This document shows positions 52,706 through 63,189 of a DNA stretch of 64,000 nt, one piece after another (the stretch's first letter is position 1; the number at the start of each line of letters is the position of its first letter). The notes beneath the pieces are model-generated. The model was given only the letters and a program-made list of their open reading frames with translations, had not been told where the DNA came from and ran no database searches. The DNA is from Isoetes taiwanensis. Its lineage: Eukaryota; Streptophyta; Lycopodiopsida; Isoetales; Isoetaceae. Location: the NCBI GenBank assembly GCA_021234155.1, contig JAJEKV010000006.1:1674001-1738000 (forward strand), given 5' to 3'. The position numbers and the translations under genes were made by a program.

Positions 52706-55700
52706 TCAAGTTTCATCTCCTTCCTCGGATGCCTCTTTAGCAAGCAATTCCTGTAGCTGGATTCCTACAATAGGAGGTATCACAACCAATAATGGCTTCG
52801 GTTCCACAAACCAAGCATAGCCTATCGTTTTGAGAGACTGATAACGTGGTCTGTCATTAGGATTCGGCCTCCACTTTTTATGCCAGCAGTCCCGATACTG
52901 TTGAGCGTACGGGGTGCCTTTCCTAGCCACAGGCTCCCACCAAGAAACAAAAACCTCGTTATAATGAGGGGCAGTGGGATCTTGTATTGGATCCTCTTCC
53001 GCATTCCGCATCTGCTGGTCTTACAAGAAGAAACATACCTTTCTGTACATCTTGGTATGGGTCAAATATCTCCACTGCATTCTTGAGTTTATCCTTAGCA
53101 GGTCCAACATAGGCAGCCGGAGCGTCATATCGATCGACCTGAATAGATTCAGGCTCCTGAAGCACAACTTCCCTTGTTTGGGGCCAGAAGTTCTGAATTT
53201 CTGGATTGCCCGGGGGTACTTCACCTAGCACACGCATCACTTCGCACCAGTAGTCCATGACCTCGTTCATGTAGGTATTAGACCACGAGTTCACACCAGC
53301 CCTGGAGATGTTAGCCCAATGCATCATGTACTTCGCAATGGACGACCTCAATGCTCCTATGTCCTTGAGGCATGCATATGGCCTGACAGTCTTGGGCGAG
53401 CCAATCGGTATCTTTGGCAAACCATTGTCATCTGCTTTCCACATCCGAATACCCTTCTCTGGCAACCATTCTCTATGACCAGGTCTCATCTTGTAATACA
53501 TTAATGGCCACCCATCATTCATGCAGAACTTGAATAATAGGGGCTCCAAGTGACCAACCAAACGGTCCTTCTTATCAGGAATGTAACCTTTTACGAACCC
53601 CTTCCAATCGGGAACCTCGGTAACAAGGTATGGTGTTGGTGCCTTTGTGCTACATTCTCGGAAGAGTTGCATTAGTTCTGGAATAGTTAGAGCATTCGAC
53701 CTGCGCATTAACGTTGAATAGTTACCGAAGAGCGCATCAATGTCATCATGAGTGTGGCCTACCATCATGAAGCCAACCTGTATTTGATCAAAAACACCCA
53801 ACCACACAAGATAGGATAGATAAGAGAAGAGATATTTGTTCTTGTTCTGCCCCGCGCAGTTGTCTAGCTGCAAGTAGAGCCGCCTAGGTAACCTCTTAAA
53901 TTGCGCTGCTTGCTTAGGAGGTGCTACAAAGTCTACCCCAGTGCAATTGTTTTTTTTGGTCCTCAACCCCGCACTGTTTAGGAGTGCGGTTCCCCACATG
54001 CCCTCAGGCCGAGCTTCTTCTCTCAAATGACCCCAATTGTCTTCGGAAGTGTCCTCAAGTGTTTTGATAGCATGATTCAAGGAACCAACATGAAAATTTG
54101 AATCATCCTTCCAAAGGTCGAGTGAGAAATGTCCTAAGGCACCTGTGCCATGGCCATGCATCAATGCACCAGTCACGCTAACTTTCAAGCGTTCACCTCT
54201 CCATACCGATTTGGCTAATTTCTCCAGTCTTGGAATCATAGTCTTGTTTTGGTCCATCTTATCATGTATGATAGTGAGCGCCTGGTCCGGCGATCGATGG
54301 GACAAAGCTCTCCATGACCAGTACAAGCTCCTACAAGAGATTTGGGCTGTCATGTGTTCCTTCCTTTCCATCTGCAATTCTCTTCTCTCCCGTGGATCTC
54401 TGGTTTTAGCCATTTTCTCTTTTATTACAATACAGGTATTGCACTTGGAGAAAGCTGTCCTCTTTGCTATTGCAACCTCTGTGTGATTTTGCTTCCACCC
54501 ACGTGAGAATGAAGAATGTGAGATGTGCTTGCCCGTCATCTCCATCACATTGGCGTCCACCTCTTGAAGAATGTCCTTTTTAGTTAGGACAGAGGGGAGC
54601 CTCTTCACATTCTCTCTCATCCCTTCAGTAGTGATTTTGGATCTGTGGGGCATCGTCTCTGCATTCTCATCTATGTACATAGAGAGTATGGCCTTTCCGG
54701 CGAGAGTGTGAGGCCTCGGCTTTTTCGTGCCCGTGTTACCATGCTCAGCAACTCTGTGACCAGCAAGGAAAAGTCTTCGCCACTTATAGAATGTGGACAT
54801 TGGTATACCATAGGCTCTATGCCATGCTTTCAAGCATACCTGCTTATTATTTAGCATCAGCTTCTGGACCAGGCCATTCTGTGAACAGACGTCTAACATG
54901 TTGAAAACAAATGTGGTCCTGTCTGAAGCTCGCAAGTTCCAATAGAACCTACGCATACACGCTATCTCGCCTGTTGAGAAGTTTGCGCAGCATCTTCGCA
55001 TGCAGCAGAGCGAAGACTTAAAGTCTAAAAAGCTCTTTGTGATTTTTCTCTCGGCTTTAGTGGCCGCGAGGGGAGGTGAGCGTGGGGTACGGTTCACCAT
55101 TCTCAGACGTCCTCTTTGGTGCCTTTTCAGGCTCAATTTGCATGGCATAGGGTTACGCTTCAACGGTATGCGTTTTCGCTAGTCTTTATGAGTGTTGACA
55201 CAGCAACATTGTCTACTAACACCAAAGCAATCGGCCACCTCACCAGGTCGTGCAACTGTGGCATTTCAGCACATGCTTGGCATCGCATGGTCGGCCTATC
55301 TGGCATAGGGAATGTCTTCATTATGGTTGCTGCCAAGTAGTCTTCTCCCAATCTCATGTCACGCAAACCTGATTAGGGTCAATGAAGATGATCACCCCAA
55401 GGGCATACGGAATGTTGCAGCAGTCATGGAGTAGTGTGCAACTTTTCTCTACTAGCTCGTCCCTTGAAATGCCTCGAATGTTATTCACGGAAGGGCTTTT
55501 CGGTGCTTGCAACCCCAGCCAATCAATTTTTTTAATCTGTGCAGGCGGTGTGGATATTTCAGGTTCTTGTGTAAGGGTAGTTATCCACTGCGCTGGCCAC
55601 AAAATAAAACTCCCTCGCGAATCCGCGAGTGTTGTAAATTCCGGTTCAGGATATGGCAAACCAATGCTTCCGTCGAGAATAACTTCCATAGACACTACAA

Positions 55701-55803
55701 CGCTATCTCTCGGCAAGGGCAAGTTGTGGTGCTTGTCGAAGGCATGTACTTTTTCTTCGCCCACTTTGACTCCATGGAATAGTATGGACCTCGAGGCAGC
55801 CAT
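52706..55803 (-). pseudogene. DUF7869-like transposase, copy 2 (frameshifts elsewhere)
   Basis: Same gene as at 20469-23586. It starts at ATG 55803 (MAASRSILFHGVKVG) after a CTTGCAG splice-like site. The main open frame (55163-52959) is continuous across the two points broken in copy 1: NFSTGEIACMRRFYWNLRAS and LFLAGHRVAEHGN. It contains CNTCIVIKEK, LQLDNCAGQNKNKYLF and VGHTHDDIDALFG. This copy is broken instead near 55370 (DPNQ), near 55170-55180 (LIKTSENAYR then stop) and near 53005, where a deletion of about 14 bases removes the PTWLAYA segment. By eye the two proteins differ at about ten residues over 600. The coding capacity is lost in cis but the DNA-binding ends are intact. Confidence 0.82.
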
Positions 55804-56870
55804 GTCTGCAAGCACAATGGACGTTATTGCTCAGTGAAAACGCGACCGCGATGTCACAGAGCACTTTCAAGCAACCAACTTCAAGCAAGACAACTTCACG
55901 TTAGCCAGACAAACCAAGTTCAAGCAAGGACGTGGTTAGCAGGATCGCGACCGCGATCTCCTAGAGCAAGCAGATACCATAGTCTAGATTATACGTGCCT
56001 AGAGCAAGCAGATACCATAGTCTAGATTATACGTACCTTAGTCTAGATTATGCTGCGCAAGATCGCCTTCGCGATCCGGACGAGTACTAGCTGTGTCGTA
56101 GGGACGACCTGCGGGAGAAGTAGATGAATCAATAACCCTTGATGGGTAACTTTATGGGAGAGCATTAAATGGTACCTTAGTCTAGAATATGTTCGGCAAG
56201 GTCGCCTTCGCGATCCTGATGACTGCTAGCTGTGCCTTAAGGATCACCTGTATCAGAGGAAGATGAATGACATCAACGCCTACAAACAGGAACATCTTAA
56301 GAATTGTTGATAGAGGCAATCTATATTACCAAATTAGAACGGGATTTGATTTACCAGACACAAAAAAGGGTGCATGCGGCAGATTTAACTGAAAACACAG
56401 TTTAATGAATGAACTTGCCTGTCTTTGGCCTTCAATGAATTCTACAACGTCAAATATGCTTGGATGCTTTGAAATTCATCTGAGCGCCATTGTAATCCAC
56501 CATAGCGCCTTCAAATTAACTCCGGTGCCTCGAACAACTCCTTCCCAAGCTTTGCAACAATGAAAGTCTTGGAGGGTCTTACCGCATTTGAAATGGATTT
56601 GAATTTCAAAATGTTGTCCTTCGGGCGGGACCTTTTTATGCCCTAATGTCCCTGTCCCTATCCAATTTAAACTGACATGCCGTGGGTGATTTGCTGTCCT
56701 TTCCACCTGCCCTACAGTCACTTTCACACAAATTCTCACGTGTCACCGTCCCGTACGTTGCCAAGCTGGGGGTTGCTTTTAGGGGGAATGGGGGAATATG
56801 CCGCCCGTCATAATGGCGCCGCCCGTCATAATGGCGCCGCCCGTCATAATGGCGCCCGTCATAATGGCGA
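55804..56870 (-). promoter_or_regulatory. Divergent control region, copy 2
   Basis: Between transposase and methyltransferase-like gene. It includes palindromes at 55839, 55944, 56062 and 56201, and duplicated AGATACCATAGTCTAGATTATACG units (55973-56040). Confidence 0.5.
56801..56870 (-). repeat. GC-rich minisatellite, copy 2
   Basis: Four CCCGTCATAATGGCG units, ending at the TATA box at 56875. Confidence 0.88.
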
Positions 56871-56874
56871 TCTC

Positions 56875-56881
56875 TATAAAA
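56875..56881 (+). promoter_or_regulatory. TATA box of methyltransferase-like gene, copy 2
   Basis: CTCTATAAAAAGAGTGGCG, 92 nt upstream of the candidate ATG 56973 (GCCACCATGTC, a strong start context). Confidence 0.6.
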
Positions 56882-56972
56882 AGAGTGGCGTTCATTTTTC
56901 TGATCACCCTCGCGAAAATTTCTAGCGCCTTCAGAAAATTACTAGCGCCATCCGAAAATTTCTAGCGCCACC

Positions 56973-59900
56973 ATGTCTCGCGCCTCTGCCCTCAGAGAAT
57001 GTAATTTCCGCGATTTTTTTTAGTATAGGTATCGCCATAGCTGCTGCCATGTCTTTTTAGGATAGTTAGATGGTCGCTACGATCGCGGCCGCAATAGTTG
57101 TGACCACGACCTTGCCTCTGTTCTGGAAGGTAGTGCTCAGGACAATCGCGGCCGCGATAATGGCGAGCAATTTATATAAAATATAATACCCGCTGTTCGT
57201 GAAGAACGCGGCCGCGTTTCTTGCCAGCATAATGGTGACAGAACACCCTTTATTAGTTTGCAACTGATCAACCGGATCGCGGCCGCGATCCTTATGAACA
57301 CCTTCTTCCAATACTAATGTATCTAACCTGTGTTCAATTGCTTCTGCAGCCCTCAAACTATTCCGCGGGCCCAATGTAGAACCAATCAGAATTGTCACTC
57401 CCGATAAAAGCAGGAAGTGGTGTGTTGAAATCTCACAGGCAAAACCTCATGTCACTGGAGACCACCAAAAGGACTTGTGTTTGTTCTTTAGGAATGGGAA
57501 GGGTCCAGAAGATTACGAGCAGCTAGGTATAGTTATTGCTATGCGGGAAGGCACCAAAAATAATGTACAGGATGCAATAATTTGCAGCGTAGAAGATACT
57601 CATCAGCTGCAGTTTGTGGAGTACGTTTTGAGATGGCAGAATTATGATCCATCCATTATGATTGCGAGTAAAGTCAACAAACTGGCAAGCGGCAAGGGGA
57701 TGCCCACCAGTGCTAAGGGATTTGGCTGGATATTGCCGTCCTATGATTCCTTAAGTTTGTCGGGTATAAAGTGCAACAGGGATATACTTGTTGGATTTAG
57801 CATGTGCAGAAAAGGTCTTTCAGCTGATAAGAAACCTCCTTCTGCTGCTTTGAAGGCTACTAAAGACAACAAACTGAAGGATGGACACCAACTGGCTCAG
57901 AGCTGTGGCAAAGAAAAGATCCGTGGCCCCTTTGCAGGCTATTGGCGAACCATCCACTCCAAAGGATACTGTAGTGCCCATGGAGGCAAATGTTGTTGTT
58001 CCTTCAGCAACTGCTGTAGCCCCCTCAGCAAATGTTGGTTGTTCTGCAGTAGTTGACCCTTCAGCTCCCGTCATGCTTTTGACTGCTCCCGCCAGAGACT
58101 CTGAGGCACTAGAAGGACAGCCATCACAGAGGATCAGGCCATTCAAGATAAAGATTCCAAAGGCGTGCACGGATGACAGTGCGCAACCTTCGACGTCTTC
58201 TACTCCTTCCTTGTCCACTAAACCAACACCTACCAGCCACTTATTGCCCTGGAGAACTGATCCCCAAATGCCAGAAGATTTGAAGTTTAATCCAGATGAA
58301 GAAAAGAAACTGGCTCAGGAGACAGCATCCAAGCTCGAGGAGTTCAAAAGATATTACCCAATGGGTGTAAACTGGTTCCAAAGGGTTAGCATTTTCGATT
58401 GCGAACCAGCTCCCGCTAATATGACACATAGAGTCCGGTCAAATGACCATGTACAGACACTGATAAAAAGCTTCAAGAAATACCCGACGGAGGTTCTTAC
58501 ACCTGCCGATGTCGTTCCATATGATCCTTTAACAAGGTCTGTTACATCATATTTATTTCTTTCTTGTCATATTGGTTACTATCATAAATATGCTCAACCG
58601 GATCGCGGTCGCGATCTTCGTGAACAATTTCTTGCACTAACTAGTGTATCTCGGTCACTTGCAGGAAATTAGTCACTTGGTCACGTCCTGAAGAATTGGC
58701 AAACAAGAATTTTTTTATTATTTCTGGTAATCACAGCATTTTTGCTGCACAGTTTTTATGCACATGCGTGGGCAATGTCGAGCAAAGGTTGGAATTTGCG
58801 AAAGCATGTGTAAAAAGAAGAAGTCGTGTATTAAATGGTAACCTCTCCAACAAAGAATACATTCAGATTTCTATACAGTGCAACGACGTCATTGCAGAAA
58901 CAGTATACAAAGAACCACTGATAGAAAAGCTCCAACAACTAAGAAACCAGCACAAGGCATTCGGATGTCCTCCACAAGGGCCAACAGGAACTGCAGTGAC
59001 ATCCGCCTGGAAGGTATGTTTTTCGTTTATTTGCTCAGGAAAATCGCCGTCGCGATCCTAACCAGCACTTCTGTGCAGGATTTTGTCGAGGTGGCTACCA
59101 CAACTCTGAAGGTTAAGGAACTGAAGGATGAGAAGCAGTTCCTATTTATGCAAGAATCTGCCTGGTCTAAACTCGTAGAAGTTGTCAACAAATGGGCAAG
59201 CCGAAAAGCTCACCGATGATCGTGGGGAATTACGGAGAAACCTTCAAAGGAATTCTTCAACAAGACATTCCTAAGAAACCTACGAGGAATGAACAATCTT
59301 TGAGGTAAGCGGTTGTTGATGGGCCTAAATCTTACAGGCAAGGTTTTCTTGAAAGTGCAGCAAGGATATGCAGGACGTTTTAATTGCAGTCAGAGGGCTC
59401 TAGACATCAGAACACTTTCACTCATGCGTCGTGAAGTGTTATCATATGTCAATTCTATCTCAGAGAAGCTATACAATAATTTTGAAGAGTTGGCTTCATG
59501 TTTTCCGTGAGTCGCCCGAGCAACGTCTCCGGATATTGCGCATACCTGATTTCGAATACGTCAAAGCGAACTATAATAAAGAGGCGGTTCAAGGTAATCA
59601 CTGCGGTTTTGGAAGCTATTGTTGCTATAATGAGGCCAGAAGAGGCCCGGAAAATGAAAGAGAAGCAAAACACCGTGCAGCACGTAACAAAAACTGGCAT
59701 CCTTGTGTCTGCATCGGTGTCAGAAAATGCCAGTTTGATTTTTGTTGACATGCGTAGTTTTTCCACGCTATGGGATGTGAAAAAATACCGCATTTTTTTA
59801 GCAGAGTTGCGGGCATGACACATGCAAAAAGTGTACCATATAGTCATGTTTCTCGGATCGGCACATTTGCCAAACCTGTTTTATGCAGTCTTAGCAGATA

Positions 59901-61020
59901 CAAGGTAGCTCCCATGTTTCCCTAGGGGCTTATGAAGAGAAAGGATGGGAGAGCAAAAAAAATATAAAAGAATTCCAGTATTATGTCAGCCATGTGACAA
60001 TAAACAGGAGTGACGTTCGGGTGCTGCCCGTTAAACCCAACTTGGAGCTGCGACTGACTCAAGTCACTAAAGCACCACAAAGCACTCCTCTTCCAAAATA
60101 TCCAATAACCGGGATTTAAGAGGTAGATGCAAAAACAAAAAGAAAGTATTTGGAGTTCTTTGAGGTAAACCCAAATTCTCATGGGGTTTATGGAAGGCGA
60201 CTTCGTCCTCAAGAGCCAGGCAAAAACCTCTTATGTCTATTATATAGTGAAGGAGCTGGTACCATTAGAAGGTTGCGTTTTGGATTTCTTCTCAGGCGGA
60301 ACTGCCTCAAGGGTAGCGTTGATGCAAGGAAAACGGAGTGTTGCTTTTGAGTTTGACGACAAGGTTTGCCGTTTCCTTAGATCTTTCTTCGAGATTCTAG
60401 AGAAAATGGCAAGGCCTGACATGGAAGAGGAAGGTGAAGAGCAAGATGAGCAAGGTGAAGAGCAACGTTCCGACAAGCCTGATATTAATATAACACAGGG
60501 AACGGATCTCAGCAACATGGATCAGATACTAGACGGCCTGGATCAGAAAAGCTTCGAAGAAAGGATCAAGGAGACCCAGAAAATGATAGAGCAGACTGAG
60601 AAGGCACAGGCAAAACTTGATCCAACTTTCAAGAAGCTTGAAGCACTGAACCAGAACTTGGACACCTTAATGCCACTGGTAACTAAGCAACTGGACAAGG
60701 CCCTTCCTAATTTTGAGTATGGAGAAACTTCTGAAGCCGACTTCGGAAGTGGGAGAACCTCCCCCGACCCTTCACCTAAAAGGCAGAAGCTGGTACCCTC
60801 TAATGAATATTCTGAGCAATTGCAGGACGAATTGTTTAATAGCCAAGATATGTCAGAGCGTGTTCAGAACGCAGCACGGGCAATGGATGTTGACATCCCA
60901 GAAACAACTGGATATACAGAAATGGACCTGTCACAGACCCTTGCTATTGGAAAGGAGCATATTGCAAGAATAGCTGTTGAACATGGTGTTGATCCAGAGA
61001 CTGTATTTGAGACTCAGTGA
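56973..61020 (+). pseudogene. ParB-like / N4-N6 DNA methyltransferase-like gene, transposon copy 2
   Basis: Counterpart of the copy-1 gene without the LTR insertion. Exons seen: candidate exon 1 from 56973 (MSRASALRE); exon from 57350 to about 58536, with RKWCVEISQAKPHVTGD, the linker, and CEPAPANMTHRVRSNDHVQT continuous where copy 1 is broken; exon from 58665 (ELANKNFFIISGNHS) to about 59012; exon from 59079 (DFVEVATTTLKVKELKDEKQ); then fragments to the motif IV-like LIFVDMRSF (59730-59760), and the last exon 60181-61020. The last carries VKELVPLEGCVLDFFSGGTA, VAFEFDDKV and an acidic coiled-coil tail. In beta-class methyltransferases this X-I-II order follows motif IV; here the DPPY/W box is absent. 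Frame lesions: extra base near 57375, 5-base loss near 57870, stops near 59215 and 59508. Likely nuclear if expressed (KRQK patch). An enzymatic role is doubtful. Confidence 0.7.
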
Positions 61021-61540
61021 TATAGCCTTCGCCTTTGTGGTGGGCATTTTGTACAAAGTTTTTGTTATAACATTGTGTTTACATTTTCACCTGTTTTCAG
61101 GTTCAATATGAGTTATGCTTTTTCAGTTCACTATATGTGTTCAACTTTTGTTCACTATGCTTTTGTGTTATCTCAACTTAGAATTGGATAAACAAAGTAG
61201 TCTGAAAGAACGCGGTGGCGATTCTGTACACCAGTTATACATCCCCCAGATGGTAACTTGACCACGAAGCACACAATGTGCTTCTTGTATTCTGCCTTCA
61301 CTTGTTCTCGCCAGAATCGCAATGGCGATCCTTACGACCACTCGTGATGCTGCTCAAACCCCTCGGTTACTGTCATGCCAGCTTTGGGCTACAGGCCTGG
61401 TGTCAAATTCTGGCGCGTGTTATTTTTTCAAGCTGAACTTAGGATTATTGAGGCTTTGTTTTGGTTGAGAGGAATCATTTCTTACCATCCCCGGGGTGAC
61501 CACGACCTATTTCGTTGTCAAACGAGAAAACGAAATTTCT
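61021..61540. other. Terminal non-coding region, copy 2
   Basis: 3' flank of the methyltransferase-like gene with two palindromes (61209, 61316). A TTTCGTTGTCAAACGAGAAAACGAAAT imperfect inverted repeat lies directly inside the TIR (61511-61537). Confidence 0.5.
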
Positions 61541-61561
61541 CTAATTAATGAAACCATGCTT
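61541..61561 (-). repeat. TIR of transposon copy 2, methyltransferase end
   Basis: Reads inward AAGCATGGTTTCATTAATTA; TAAA follows at 61562-61565. Confidence 0.92.
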
Positions 61562-61565
61562 TAAA

Positions 61566-62539
61566 GATTATCTGCGCACCTGAGGAAAGAAGCAAACGGC
61601 CGGATTGAAGAGAACACGAAAGGATTCAGCCGGCCTGCAAAAACCCTAGTTTTCCAACAAACAAAAAAAAATTACTGATGCTATACGCGCATAGCATGTC
61701 TATGTGCGCATAGACACTACCCACCACTTTTTGTTTTTACCTACCCATCGACCTACCTTTCTAACCTATCTACCCTTCTACCTACCTTTCTAACTTATTG
61801 ATTTTCTTCTCCTCTAGCCCAACTTGAATCCAAATATATCACATGCTTTTGATATTTTTTCATTATGGTCATATATGTTGATTTCGTTGTAAGCACATAG
61901 GCAATGTTAAAGCTATTTTAATAATTCTTTCACAAAACCTTGGTTTTTGGAAGGATCTAAATTGTGCCTTGTTTATGCGCACATAGACAGACACTAAGGT
62001 CAAATGTAGTGCATGCATGGATAAGAGAGTCTATCTGGCTAAAATGAGAAACCTCTTGTTAGGGTGCCCAACTAGATCTGGGGATAGTCACTATTGACCG
62101 AGAAAAATAATGATTCCTTTTTTATCTAGTTTTCTTAAGATCTATGTCAACTACACGAACTAGTGGTACCAGATGGTGTGTTTTCCTTTACTTGCATACT
62201 CATAGAAAGTGAACAAGAATATGAAGGTGTCTTTGCTCACAAAGAATCACCCCTTGATATTAAAAAAAAATTAGCATTACTTATTATTTGCTAAAACTAA
62301 TGATTTTTGTGACTCGGAATATTTAATTTAATCCTGTTTTGGGCTTTTGTAGTCAAAATGCAGTATTTATTATTTTGCACAATGAATATTAGTCAGATTT
62401 GCTCTATTTGACATGCGACTTATTTGTTTAATGCATGTTTTTATAAAAACAGGTCAAAAGTGCCGATTTTTCGTGTTTTTGAAAAAGGAATCTGCAATTG
62501 CACCACAGGTCATTAGTGCGTTTGCTAGGTCACCTTGTT
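61566..62539. other. Right arm of AACAAGG element, non-coding
   Basis: GCTATACGCGCATAGCATGT and CTATGTGCGCATAGAC (61680-61720) and TTATGCGCACATAGACAG (61973) mirror palindromes of the left arm. Tandem CTACCTACCTTTCTAACYTA words lie at 61736-61798. No gene. Confidence 0.5.
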
Positions 62540-62771
62540 GTTTGCAAAAGCTTTCTCAAAGGTGTAATCTATTCCCATTACTATACCCCACATTTTTAGA
62601 CCTGATAAAGATCATCAGCTTGGAATTTGTCAAATGAAAGAATTATTTGTAAGATACATCGTGCAGTATATATTTTGCAAAGAAGTAAGGCATTCTATAG
62701 AACTTCCAGCCATTATCAATGCTAAGATGAGACTGAGAGGGCGAAAAAAATGGGGTAGCCAAATCCATTAC

Positions 62772-63189
62772 CTGGCAAGAGGAAGCTTTGGTAGAAACCA
62801 GTCATAATATAGTGGAGTAAAGAAGCCTTAAACTTTTGATTATCTTTAGCTGCAAAAGGTGCACCTAGAACGCTCTGCCATCAAGGTACCAATTAAAATG
62901 GCTCATAAATCAAACGTAAACAAAGCGAATTAATCAACATGAAGGCAAGTGATGCACTAAGAAATACTAAGAAATATCAATGATTAAGGCCACAACTAAC
63001 CAGATTCTACAACCACAACTGACCAGATTTAACTAATGCCAAAGTGATGCATACCATTTCCACAATATCTTCGATTTCATTGCCCCATTTGGCAAGCTGT
63101 TTGCGCATTATTTTCCCACTGGTTCTAAATCCATGCAAATGTAAAGCCCTCAGCTTGTACTTATCACTGCTATTTGCATCAGGATTCAT
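62772..63189 (-). CDS. FSH-type serine hydrolase, two exons (partial)
   Basis: Minus-strand exon 63189-63055 encodes MNPDANSSDKYKLRALHLHG followed by FRTSGKIMRKQLAKWGNEIE and ends at a donor (GAAATG|GTATGC). A second exon at 62874-62772 (TGGCAG|AGC ... CCAG|GTAATGG) gives SVLGAPFAAKDNQKFKASLL. The LHGFRTSG..M..Q..KW block is the start of FSH1/serine-hydrolase family proteins (alpha/beta-hydrolases), followed in the family by a D-A-P-x-P-A-x-G segment like the second exon's LGAPFAAKD. The nucleophile elbow GFSQG and later exons are not found within the next 200 bp, where the 12.9-kb TIR insertion begins at 62539. The gene may continue beyond it or may be broken. The start codon is the first in frame, but an acceptor-like AATAGCAG at about 63170 allows an upstream first exon. 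Confidence 0.55.

Larger units (their letters stand above)
55839..61329. repeat. Twelve ATCGCGRYCGCGAT palindromes, transposon copy 2
   Basis: Cores at 55839-55852, 55944-55957, 56062-56075, 56201-56214, 57082-57095, 57145-57158, 57205-57218, 57276-57289, 58612-58625, 59043-59056, 61209-61222 and 61316-61329. Each corresponds in order and flanking sequence to one of the twelve in copy 1. Cores at 57276, 58612 and 59043 lie 60, 39 and 22 nt upstream of AG splice acceptors of the methyltransferase-like gene. Confidence 0.88.
51433..61561. mobile_element. Large TIR DNA transposon, copy 2 (10,129 bp)
   Basis: Inverted copy of the element at 10762-24917, without the LTR insertion. The ends are AAGCATGATTTCATTAATTG and ...CTAATTAATGAAACCATGCTT, flanked by TAAA on both sides (51429-51432, 61562-61565). 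Gene order from left: small gene A (+), small gene B (+), transposase (-), ParB/methyltransferase-like gene (+). It lies inside another TIR element and so inserted after it. Confidence 0.93.
49673..62539. mobile_element. TIR element (AACAAGG type) split by transposon copy 2
   Basis: Inverted ends AACAAGGTGACCTAGCAAAT at 49673 and, read inward from 62539, AACAAGGTGACCTAGCAAAC. The match continues for about 35 bp (GCACTAATGACCTG). Both ends are flanked by GTTT (49669-49672; 62540-62543), a 4-bp duplication. Removing copy 2 leaves about 2.7 kb without a transposase. Both arms contain TATGCGCGCATA-like palindromes (50096-50107, 50140-50150; 61683-61717, 61975), supporting a single element. Confidence 0.78.

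Noticed and set aside
56973-61020. Bacterial or phage contamination
   Set aside because: The ParB/methylase-like gene has spliceosomal-type introns, lies inside plant-type TIRs with target duplications, and occurs twice in repeat-rich plant DNA.
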